Origin: Nereocystis luetkeana
Lineage: Eukaryota > Sar > Phaeophyceae > Laminariales > Laminariaceae
Direction: 5' to 3'
Assembly (NCBI GenBank): GCA_031213475.1
Contig: JARUPZ010000002.1
Span: 12,162,951-12,226,950, forward strand
Length of the DNA stretch: 64,000 bases
The notes beneath the pieces were generated by a model. It had not been told where the DNA came from. It searched no databases and saw nothing but the letters and a program-made list of their open reading frames with translations. The position numbers and the translations under genes were made by a program. How positions within the stretch are numbered: the first letter of the stretch is position 1; the number at the start of each line of letters is the position of its first letter. Shown here piece by piece: positions 33,053-45,400 of this stretch.

Positions 33053-36000
33053 CGTCGCTTCGCCCGAACCGTGATCTGCTTCCATCAATAGTTAGTAACT
33101 GTTCGAGGTTTCATAGTGCAAAATCAGAGTTATGTATTGCTAATGTTGCCTGTTGGCGGCGGATGATGGTGTCGGCCGGATCGGTTTCCCGATGCCAAAC
33201 GGAGAAAGGCTTCTCGCCGGCGGATCCAACGCTTGTGGGACCCACGTGTAGCGACCTCCAAAGAGATGTGGTACATATCATCCGTCTAACAAGCTCCTAG
33301 CTTCCTGCAGTCAAGCTGCGCACGTGTCGCTCAGGGATATAAATAGCTGTTGCGCTGGCGCAACATTTTGGTCGAAATAGCCATTTTCCGCAACAACCGC
33401 GGAGGGCCTGGTTCCGCAACGTTTTTCGCCGGAGGCCCAAAAAAAAACTGCGGGCTTTTTCGTTAGGCGAAGAAAAATTGAAGCATTGTTTTTCAAATTC
33501 CCCTTTGACGAAAAAAAATAGAGCCCCCTCGAATTCGCCGCAGACGAATTTTGTTTTTGAGGCCCTTTTTCTATTTCGCCTTTAGTAGAGCAAGATAAAA
33601 TTAGGTGCTGTGACCCCGATACACGCCTTTTCGAGAATCGGGAGGCGTTAAAACGCACTTTGTTAGTTGTTTTTCGGGAATATATTCGCGCATATATCGC
33701 AATTTTTTGGCCTCCGGGGGGGCCGTTGCGCGCAACCGGCCTTGCGTCGCCTGTTGCGCGCAGCGCAACTGACATCGGACCACTATTTGTATCCCTGGTA
33801 TCGTACATTACAGCGCAGGATATGTACGTGCTACTTTCCCTAGGCTGCACTTTGATCGCATTCCCTACCACGAGCAGCCGCCAGCCCGGGATCTGCTTCC
33901 ATAATGCGTGGCCCGACGATTTAGACACGTTTCCCACCTCTCAAGAGCACCTATCATTCAAATTGGATTTTCCCACGAATGGTGGGCTCAAGGCACGTTT
34001 TTATGAGAAGCGTAGTATCAGCCGTCGACATGGAACTCGAGTGATTTGGGGCTTATCTCGTCTACTACTGTAGTAGTTGTGCACGCATGATCGTGATCAC
34101 GTGCTGACGAAATCGTGGAAGAGATGTTGAAATATAAAACGACCAGAATTTCTCCGATTGTTGTGCAGCCAATCTGAGAGGTCAACCAACACACGGCACG
34201 CCAGGAAATGGGGTTCGGCCCACGCTGAGCGTGTAGGCGGGTGATAGCTATCGGTGTCCGTTATCATAAGGGGGTCAAATCAACTGCCCAGATCAGAAGC
34301 CGCAAGATAGAAAATGTATTTTTTCAGTATATGGTCATGTGCCTGGACCTCACGATAGGTGTGACGGGACAGACGGGAAAAATTTCTTCTCATTTACTGA
34401 TAGTTGAGACCCCCGCGTACCTCCGCACCATATGGAGAAGTTGCACTCATTCGTACCTCTTCTGGCAAAACAAGCCTCGGGGGATAACATGAAAACCTAT
34501 GAATACCTCAAGCTATGGGTGTTGACCGCGCTTCGACACCGCGAGAATCTGAATCCCCAGTCAGACATGAGACGGTCGGTTAGAAACGCGCCGGAAAACT
34601 CTTCACGTATCCCCGTGTTCATCTGTGTCCGTGCAGTTTTGACAGAAAACGCCAAGCAGCGCGCTGGTTGTCGTGGGTACGTCGCTCTTATCTGTGCAGT
34701 ACGAGGGGCATTCGAAGTCCCGTATCTAGAGCCGTCGTGTGCGAGCACGCCTCGAGAAAGTCAAGACTTTCACGGCCAAGGAATTGCGCATTAGCCAGCC
34801 ACAAACGTCCAGGGTTCTCATGCTTATTTTATATTTTGTCACCGTGAACAGCGATAGCGCACTGCTTGCTTGCTGTGAATGGACCGCAGTCCGACGGACG
34901 GGTTTTTGACATCGATCCAAGAACAGCGCGATGATAGTTGAATTCGACAAGATACTCCTCATCAATACTCATAATTCCGCGACGACTTGTTTGTTGGCAC
35001 ACCATATTTCAACAATATCAGGGTGTCGAGATTGCCATCAACCAGGGTGTATGATGCCACTGGCTTTGGCACTCGTATATCGCCTTGACATTACTTTTTA
35101 CTGCGTGCGTTGCACACGCCTTCCTGGTGAGACAATAGTTGTGACTGACGCTACTACTGTAGAGTATAGAGTGGCCGCTCTGATGCCTGCTTGAAAACAA
35201 AATGTGCGTTTCGTTGAGGACGTGGGCATCAAGGACCATCGATCGAGAGCGATGTCAACGTGACGGGAGACAACGTACACAGCACACGTACGACACGTAG
35301 TCACGGTCGTTATATGTACACGACTTGAATAGCCGCGAAAAACGCATAAATGCGCGATGCTCCGCATCAAAAATAAAAAAAAACGCATGTGCGATGCTCC
35401 GCATCAAGCCTCAACCCCAGTTCTCGCAACTCTTTTGAAATATCACATAAATCAATGACGGGAAATTCAAGTTTGACAGGGCAGTCATGTTCTTATTATG
35501 TAGTCTCCCCCGTGCCTCCAGGATGAGAAAAGTAACCGCCGAAGGACGGAAACAGATGCTAGCCAATCAGCATGCAGCGACATTGCGCAACTCCAACAGA
35601 GCAGCCGCGACCACGACCTCGCGAGGTACTGCCAGGAAACCCCGAAAACAACAAGGCGAGGCTTGCTCAACTCGGCCCGGCTATAAACTCCCTCCTTCCC
35701 TCCCGTGCGTGCGGCTTCGACTCATAAAACCTCTCGAAAGCGGTTGGCTCAGAACATACGGAACTGCTTCCGCACCGACACCGCCTGCGAGGATTGAACA
35801 CCGGGCGAGATAACGAGGGATTGCAAGGAGCAATTTAAGCGAACAGGTTTGATTGAAGCAACTATTCCAATTTGAGCCCACTCAATTGATAGCGCCGACT
35901 CCGGGCAAACAAAACGAGCAAAAGGGAAAGAGGTGAACTGTTTTTGGCACATCAGCGGTTAAATGTTCTTGTTTGATAGTCATACGCCTGGCCAGCGGCC

Positions 36001-36431
36001 GCCACACATCACGGCTATCCTGTGAAAGTGACCGTAGGGTGGGTTGAAGCCCCGAACAAGCGCCTCGTTCAGAGTTCACGACGCAGTTCTCTGTTTTGTC
36101 GGTCGATGGCTGTCGAGGACTCGGAATCTCTCGCCGCTTCGAACCAGCCACTAAGCTGTTTTTTTTCGAGACGATACACTGCCCCAAACTTATTTTTTCG
36201 GGCTTTTTCCAAATTTTGGAACTATTGGTTTGAAGAATCGTACTCGTTGCAAGGTGGTTTTCCACATAATCTCGCGGGGGTCTTTGAAAACGATAACTTT
36301 TAATGATAACTTTGCCTTCCCATTTTGGTCGGTCTGAGATCGAGAAATTCCTCACAACTAATATTTTCAAGCTTATGGTGTGATCCGTCGATCGCACAAG
36401 ATAGAATTAGGAAAGGGTGGATCAATTGCAT
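33053..36431. other. Intergenic; no gene recognised
   Basis: Contains a fold-back structure at 33349-33769. The rest is unique-looking sequence with short open frames and no splice-bounded coding segment I can identify. Confidence 0.5.
33349..33769. mobile_element. Putative fold-back element
   Basis: Palindromes GTTGCGCTGGCGCAAC (left end) and GTTGCGCGCAGCGCAAC (right end). Inside them, CGGAGGCCCAAAAAA is mirrored by TTTTTTGGCCTCCG, so the order of the blocks is inverted across the segment. There is no coding content and no second copy in the window. Confidence 0.45.
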
Positions 36432-39400
36432 TTAGTTGTCCCTCACCGTGTTGATGCACGCCTCGTGCTCGAGGACGTTGAAGCGCACCGTCTTGGAGAG
36501 AGGCCGGCACTGTCCGATCGTGACGATGTCTCCCTCCTTCACGTTTTGCCAGCAGGGCGCGCAGTGCACCGTCATGTTCTTGTGGCGCTTCTCGAACCTT
36601 GGTTCAAGAACACACACAAAGCGCACACACCAACGAACAGAGTGGAGGGGAAAAAACAACGACAGCGAATAGAGAGGCGTTTTTTTAGGGAACGGGGCAC
36701 ATGGAGTAAAAATGTTTGGGCCTCGCAGAGGAAAGGACGGTAGTGAAACCCGTTAACACCGACCCGAACATGATGGCTTGAGAACTCATGACTCGAATCG
36801 ATCCCAATTTAAACATGAACACAAACGCCTCCCTAGACCAAAGCAAATACCACGATATACCGGTAGGGTTGTCCGAGTCGAAGGACGGACGCCCCGCACC
36901 AGGCTTTCGCCTTCCATTGCCGCTTTGTAACCCATGCCCAGCAACCAAAATAGCGACTACCGCGGTAGAATCAACCATCGAGGAAGAGCGCGCAGCAATT
37001 CGAGCATGCACCAGCGTACTTGCACGCGTGTTGTACAGCTCCTTACACGCAGCCCGGACACATTTGCCCTACGAGTAGCAAATCGGGCTCTCATTTGTGT
37101 GGCCGGTGCTGTCAATTAATCGTAGTCACTTCAAGACAACTTTCCCCCTCTAGAGTCCCAAAGAAGAGGCAAAACTTACAAGAAACCCCGCTCCACTTTG
37201 TGGGCAGCGTGACCAGTAACGAGGCGGTGGCCTGACGCATCAACATCTATTCTACGTCACCGGGAAGAGCGGACAAGATAGTGATGACGCATTCTCGGGC
37301 AGGCAGACAGGCGGTTCAACCTCACAAAAAAGGCAAAACGCAACCCGGCACCTGCTATACACTTATGTTAACAGACGGCGCGGAGCTCTTTTTACTATTT
37401 ACCCCTCCTCTAGGCGCACTTTTTTTACGGGATAATATTCATTTCTCACCGGCGGTACTTGGAGATGTAGTGCAGGTAGTCACGGCGGATGACGATAGTG
37501 TTCGTCATCTTGCCGGCGGAGATAACAAGGCCCTTTGACGACAAGAAGAAACACATACACACACAAAGAAGCACGAGAACGCGATCGCGGAGGAGGATCT
37601 GCAGGGTCACACAAAAGTTCACGCTCCCGGAACGACAACGTATGTACCGATAAAGCGTGGGAAACACCTCCGCACGAAAAAACGTACGCGAATCACTGCC
37701 ATGATGATTCAGGTTGCATCCTAAATACAGATCCGTCGAACACGGTTCATAGTATATACTTCGTATGCTGTGAGTCGTAGACAGCTCAATATGTAGTCTA
37801 CAGTAGATGGACAAATTCACAGGGGATAAAAATAATGAGCATGTCAGACAACACCATTTCGTACCGACCGCTCCCCGGCTATCCAGTCTGCCTACGCATC
37901 TGGTTGGAACGAAGGTGCAGACCGCACCAGATCATACATTCATACAGATTGTCACGTGGTAAGTGCACGTGCGATGGGGGAAAGGGGGGGGGGGGAGAGG
38001 GTTTATTTTCTCGCTATGACGAGGATGCGACCGCGAATGGTCACGTCGTCGGTGAAGGGACATCAAACTTAGCAGAGAACGGAAGAAACAACTTTGTACA
38101 CGCCTGTTTTGTTGGGGAAGAGGGGGCAGGGGATGCGGCCGCGGGTTGACACGTCGCCGGTGGAAGGGCATAACCGCAACACAACACGAACTTTTCACAT
38201 TGCGTGAGCATGCGCGGTCGGGGAGAGGGGGGGGAAGGCAGGTGTGTACTGTAAGTTTTTTCTCTCGCCTTAAGGATGCGGCCGCGGATGGACACGTCGC
38301 CGGTGAAGGGGCACTTCTTGTCGACGTAGTTGCCCTCCTTGGCGAGCTTGGGGGTCTTGAAGCCAAGGCCGACGTTCTTCACGAAACGCATGCCCTTGCC
38401 CTGCGAGGCGAGGGACACAACAGCAGAAGGGACCGCACCGCATGGCGACGGGTTTGGTAGAGCGGATGCAGGGAGTGGAAGAAGGGCATAGACAGGGGGA
38501 GACACACGTCAGCACCTGCTCCAGCCATTGAACGATTTCACAAATCATCACGCAAGGACGGAAAAATAGACACAAAATATACCAGGCACCTGGTGCCATA
38601 TTATACTATTAATATTAATAGTATTAATAACTATAATATATACCTGGTACGAGACAACGAAAATGTGAATAGAAGGTCCTTCGTGGGTGAAGAGAGGGAG
38701 GCGGACGGAGACTCTCACAAAATCCAACAAAGGCAGCCGGTGACGAAGAATGTCGACGAGGCAAGCAGCAACAGTTTCTTACAGCAGGGTTACGCAGCAG
38801 GTCGGCTCCAGTCTGCGGTACATTTTGCGGGGTGCCCTTGATTAGGCGTAGCTAGGATTCAAGTTGCTATTATATGTGGGAGGGGGTGGGGGCGGCAGCG
38901 AGGCGATAACCAGGTTGCCGGGAAGGGGAGAGGGGGTGCGAAACGAGAAACAAGAGGCTCGGACAAAAAGCACGTTGTCTTCAACCAGCCGAGGCTGATC
39001 TGAAACTCTAGTCCGTTTACTTCACTTCGTCATGGCCGAGTTTCTCCAGCACCACCCCCGGCCGAACAATACTACTTCGTCTCGTACCAAGTACACACAC
39101 AAGAAGAGCTCCTGCAATCTATATTCGCGCAGCACGAGTTGTGCTCAATCGCAGAAAGAGGAGGCCGAAAGCTTTGAAACCAGAAAGAAAGAAAGAGGGG
39201 GGCTACAGGGAGGAACTCAATGGCTCGGACACAAAGCACGTTGTCTTCAAACAGCCGGGGCTGATCTGAAACTCTAGTCCGTTTACTCTACTTCGTCATG
39301 GCCGAGTTCCTCCAACCCCACCCCGGCGCAAAAGGTATTCCCCAACGCTAAAGGGTTCCCGTGATCATGTTCGCGCAGAGAGTCGTGGTATTCCGAGCGG

Positions 39401-42400
39401 AAAGGCGGTGAGTTGTGGAGCAGCGACACCGAAAAAAAAAAAAAAACAGAGGGGGAACATGGGAAGAGGAACAAGAGGCTCGGACAAAAAGAGCGTTGTC
39501 TTCAAACAGCCGGGGCTAATCTGAAACTTTAGTCCGTATACTTTACTTTGTCATGGCCGATTTCCTTCAAGCAATCCCGTAAAACTTTGGAAAAGGTTGT
39601 GTATATTCGAGCAGCAAAAGTAAAATCAAACCATTCAAAGCAAGGCGATTGGTGGTAGGTACAGCCGAAGCCGCAAAGTTGATGGAAGTCAGGAGAGATA
39701 GATAAAGACAATGGGAGGAAGAACAAGAGGCTCGGACAAAAAGCGCGTTGTCTTCAAACAGCCGAGGCTGATCTGAAACTCTAGTCCGTTTACTTTACTT
39801 CGTCATAGCCCCCCCCCCCCCCCCTCCCCCAATATTACATAGGTTGGGTTGGCGTCGATTGGCAACGACACTGTAAAACATGCCGCTCAGCCAGACATCC
39901 AGGGTACCGTTTTTTTTGCGGTCGCCCACAGCTGGTTGTCGAGTTAGATCATTTGTGCGAGGTAAAGAACCTTTACTCCGCACAAGGGAATTGATCGTAT
40001 CACGTAGTGTTCAAGGTAAGGCACCCAAGAGGCAGTTACATAGTACTCCCATTGCTGTCTCTGGAAATGCCTACACCGAAAATTAAAATAACCCATTCAA
40101 GCTGTCATCCATATGCAAGTTCGCCTCACAAGCGGTTCTTAGTAGGATGCAGATCGCCCTTCATGCGACTCGCCAGACACCTCACGGCGCTTCGCGCTTG
40201 GTGCAAGCAATGTCTGCCTGGTCGGTGAAAACCCGACATGCTCCGTCCCGGCATTGTAGGGATGCGAGGGTCTACGACTACAGCCATGCATGAGATCGAG
40301 TACATCTCTCCTATCGAGTACCCCCCCCCCCTGTCCCCATGATATCGAGCACCCCCCCCCTCTCCCCTCGCCAACGGACTAGATCTCAAAGAAAAATGAG
40401 CCAAGGTGAGGACTTTGTCATCATCATCAAGGCGCGTTACAGATTTCGAGCAGCGCGGGGTTTTGTTGTCAAAGAGTAGGGCAGCTAAACGTGGAGCAGC
40501 GAAACGACATGCCCAGAAGAGTTAAATTAATTACCGGAAGTCAAACGGAGTACGAGTGCAACCATGAGGCTCAGAGAGAAAGCATGATAAAACACAGAAA
40601 AACAACCGAGACTGATAGTCCGTTCATTTTGCTCGTCATGGCCCGAGTCTCTCCAATACCCCCCAGAGCTTATACGAAAAAAAGTTCTTAAAGGGAGCGA
40701 CTGACTGGATGTGCAGAACCCAGGAGCGTTGAAGGTAAACGTTGTCGGCAAGAGAGCAATCGAAATGACGGAGGGGTAGGGGGGGGGGGGGGCGGGGGCG
40801 GGAGGAACAATAATAGAGGCTCGGACAAGAAGCACGTTGTCTTCAAACAGCCGGGGCTGGTCTGAAACTCTAGTCCGTTTACTTTACTTCGTCATCGCCA
40901 CGTTCCTGACCCAGCGCACCCACACCCTCAGCACAACAACGCCTGGCGCTCTCTTCCTTTTGTGCCAGCAGGAGAAGGGGGCTGTGCGTTACACGGTCGC
41001 GATCCCTCTATACGTTGTGCCGCTAGCCCGCTCTATTATACAGTAGTGTGCTGTGAACTCGCTTTGGCAAAGATGAAACACTCCATTTGGGCGTCAGTCG
41101 GAGTAGTGCCGGCTGCCGCTATCTATATCACTAGTGCCGGTATTGTTGGCTGGCGCATACTGTACCGGCACTATACAGGGACAACAACGGTGAAAGAACA
41201 ACCCTTTGTGCGCCACCAGAAGGGGTTGCGTCGTACAAACAGCGAGACTCGTGCAGATGGAGCAGCGGGATGAGTACTATTAGTATATATCCTAAGGTGA
41301 CATTTCTGTGTCTCTACAGTCTGTGACCATATACTTTGGTGCCTGTCCAGGACACATAATCAGGACGGACACTGGGTGTACCCGACGCAGTTGTGTTCAT
41401 TGGCCAAGAAGATACAAACATCGCCGGGAGGAGGAACGGGGACATAACCCAACAGGGGAGGCTCGGACACAAAGCGCGTTGTCTTCAAACAGCCGAGGCT
41501 GATCTGAAACTCTAGTCCGTTTACTTTACTTCGTCACAGCCGAATTCCCTTCATACTTCCCTCGGTCGAGTCTACATGGCGCGCTAAACTGAGCCGTGCA
41601 GGAGGTTTATATTTTTCAGAGCAGGGCGGCCGCGGGATGAGCAGCGAAACGAAAACAACTGAAGCAGCGATTTCAAGGATGTCGTTAACAAAAGCAGGAA
41701 AGGGTAACAAAGGGCTCGGGCGAAAAGCACGTTGTCTTCAAACAGCCGAGACTGATCTGAAACTCTAGTCCGTTTACTTTACTTGGTCATAGCCCCCCGT
41801 TCCCTCCCCAACGCCCAGTCGTCCGTCTGTATGCCGCTTGTTAGCCTGTCCTGTGACCAACACAGCCAGGCTTGGCACCGCGGTAACCCAGAATGTGTAT
41901 ATACCCTAATAAATACAAAAATACTCCCGTGAGGAGGTGCCATACAAATCAGCCAAGTACACTAGTGAGGCAGAAGTTGTTTCCGATTGGCATCCATCCC
42001 GACAGGAGATGGAATACGTAGCGGCGCAAGCGAAGCAAAACATTCTCCAAGTCGGGAGGGGATAGAGGAGGGGGACAAAAAGAGCTCGGACAGAAAGCAC
42101 GCTGTCTTCAAACAGCCGAGGCTGATCTGAAACTCTAGTCCGTTTACTTTACTTCGTCATTGCTTCGCCCCCCTTCCTCTCCCCTCGTAGCGCCCGGCAA
42201 TTTCTTGTCGGTGGAATTTGGTTATTTTTTTAGCATGCGAATGGGGGTATAGACCAAGGCAAGGCAAAACAAGGCGAGAAGGATGTGTACCCGGGGGTGA
42301 CGGAGAGGAGGAACAAGAGGCTCGGGACAAAGGGCACGTTGTCTTCAACCAGCCGAGGCTAATCTGAAGCTACTTCACTGTGTCAGCGCCACGTCCGTTC

Positions 42401-45400
42401 CTTCCCACAAACTACATTGGATCCTATACCAGTACGAGAGTTTACTCGTTCGACCCTGCCATAATACGCGAGTACGAGCCCACAAAGACTTCGAGCCTAC
42501 CGACGCTTCCTCGTGTCATTTCTGGCAAGCGCTACACGGCTCCACATGCACATGTCGTGCTGCCTCACGTTTTCTTACCAGGTAGCAGTGACATGTCACA
42601 CGGGGTGAAGTATACCAAATAGGCGCTTCAAAGAGACACGGAGCACCTCACAAGGACTCTCAAGACAAACTGTTACGGTTCCAACACCCTACAGGAGGCT
42701 GGTAAGCCACGCAAGTACTCAACAGTAGGGCGTGTTTTTCGATTGCCATCGGCGATGCGCGTTTGCTCTCTGCCCGTCCCAACAAAACGAGAAAAAGGCC
42801 ACAAAGCTGTACCAGGTATTTGTCATCGCAGTTAGTGCCGTAATCGCAGATATGATATCCCCACTCTAACCCGACATTCGCCAAATAAACAGCGGTAAGT
42901 TGCGTTATTTTATTTTTTTCTGTAAAGATGGAGTTGAAAAAAAAAAAGTCAATTACGTACGAACTTACAGCCAGCACTACAAGACTTGTGCGAGACAGCA
43001 GATTGCGACGTAGGGCTCGGACAGCCAAGGGTGTATCTTCAGGCAGCTTTAACTGATCTCAGAAACTCTAGTCCGTTATATTTCGTCACCGCCCAGGCGA
43101 TCTCTTCTTTGCCACCGCGGCAATTCTTTGCCTTATCTACGAGTACATGGTTTTTACCTACGAGTGCACTTGCAGCGCATACCACATCTATATACCTGGT
43201 ACAGATCTACCTGTATGATCAGGTACAGATAGTGCCATGTCATATCTTAGGAGTACGAGCATGCACTCCGCACATGTGGTTGATCACACGTGGGATGCAT
43301 ATCTGAATGTGTGTACGAAACATATTACACTATACGATCGTGCGTGTATTTGTATTCTATGTTTCAGCGACAGGAAAGGGAGAGTCTGGACTCGGACAGC
43401 CAAGGGTTGAATCTTCAAAACAGCTTGCGCTGATCAGAGACTCCACAAGTCCATTCCAGTTTTTCGTCACCGTCAAGACTCGTCCCATCTCATCCCATCC
43501 GATCACCGCGCTGCGGATGCGTTGGTGCTTTACTTAATCAAGACTATACTTCGTACATACATGTTGTATGAAACAAGCGCCTCCAACCCCGCCCGGAAGC
43601 GCCAGAGAACGTAACCAACCGTCACGTGAAAAAAAACGTTCAAACCATAACTCCATCCGTGCGAGGCGTTCTTGGGGGAAACTGAATCGCGTGACGTACT
43701 CCTCGTAAGTATATCGTACGAGGTATCATATTACAGCACTTGTGGTGTATCTGGTAAATCGTAAGGGATTATATACGAAATTGCAGGTATAGGTTTCCAC
43801 GGCCGGAACTGATTATTACGGGAAAAGAGACATTTGTCGGGGAAACAATATTAGTGGCGTACCAGTAAATACTGACCTGCGGGTTTGCCAAAGCCTGCGA
43901 CGGCGTGATGAAGAACGGGGCCACGTCAAAGCTGGGCAACTGTTAAGCGACGTCTCTCTCTATAGATAACGTCATGAACAAGTCACACCAGCGGAGGATC
44001 AGCCGGTGCGATCGTCACCCGCCCCATAGAAACGAGGAGCACGTCCCTCCCCCCCCCCCTTCTTCACCCTGTCCTCTCTACACAGAGCTGAGCCGACTTA
44101 CTACAAATAAGTCGTCAATTAGTGATTAGTTGGCCAGGCAATAAAGTTAGCTGCGTATATATAATAGTGGCATAATTACTTGTGGAGTCCTGCGTCTTTC
44201 AGCATTCGACTGGCGTATTTTCGGCTCAACGTGTGTTGTATTACACCACATCATCAATCGTGCTCAAAGTTACTTTGTAGTTGGCTTGCTTCGCCACCCA
44301 GACTCACACCCCATCTCCCGAGCTTCACCAGAGTATTGCCACTCTGTTATACCCCTTCTCACACAACAACCCTGCACTTCGGCAGTGCGAACGAATGCCA
44401 AGTTCATGCTCAGCCCCAGGAACTGTTCAACGCACTGCAGGACACAGGACTCGTCACTATCGACACGCATTCCCCATCCGAACCTCGGACGAGGAGCGCC
44501 TTGCTTCCTATAAATCGATTGCGGTGGGTGCGTCGACAAATTTACACACACAAATTTATACCAGGGGAGAGTCTGGACTCGGACAGCCAAGGGTTGAATC
44601 TTCACGACAGCTTGCGCTGGTCAAGAGACTCCTATGAGTCCATTCCAGTTTTTCGTCACCGTCAAGACCCCCTCCCATCCCATCACGGCGCTGGTCATGC
44701 GTTGGCGCCGCCATCATACACACGATATACGACAACACGTCAACGCACAATACGTATCATGCAAGAGGCCGAGGGAACGTTTGGTACTGTACTCTCGTAC
44801 TGCTCTCGCTGCTGTGTATGTACCGGCGATGCACACTATACTGCGATGATTATCCTCGTCGCTAGGTAGGGGAAGCGCTTGCAGCGGGGACACCTACGGT
44901 ACATTTACATACTCCGTTCCCCTCGCTGCCTCGGCAAGGAATGCTGCGAGGCATGCCCTATCAGGCAAATAGCGAGTGGGGTGGGTCTTTCTGGCGGGTG
45001 TAAGGCCGGACTCACCCTCAAGGAGTGATACCTTCTTGCTGCTGCCTGTGGCCGCGAGGCTCAGGCGGCAGTAGAGTTGGGTCGTACGTGGTGCGTCAGG
45101 CACGGAGACCTACGATTCGCGCGTCTTTTTTAGGCAGCTGCGGCAGAGCAGCAATGCTCAATCGGGGTGTCCGTGCGCGGAGGCAGGCGCCACCACAGGC
45201 CACACTACGCCACAGTCTATTGCGCCGGTAGGAGGCTGGATTCGACGACGAGGGAGGAGGGAGACTGAGCGTCGACGTGCGGGGAAGAGACGGATTGACC
45301 TCCCCCTGCGCGAGAATTTTTACTTTCCAGATCAGAACCGCAAGTGCGAGGAGCATTTTGTTTTTCAGGATGACGGAGAAAGGGAATCGACTGGAAGGGA

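Noticed and set aside
35330..35410. Duplicated ATGCGCGATGCTCCGCATCA words as a possible regulatory site
   Set aside because: Just two close copies of a short word next to A-rich runs; too little to support a function.
38146..38460. Plus-strand open frame opposite RPS11 exon 3
   Set aside because: Antisense shadow of a highly conserved ribosomal-protein exon.
38956..42390. Reading the RPS11 intron repeats as a tandem satellite or transposon family
   Set aside because: Spacers are unequal and diverged while the 82-bp core is conserved with compensatory stem changes, which fits RNA genes better than a satellite.
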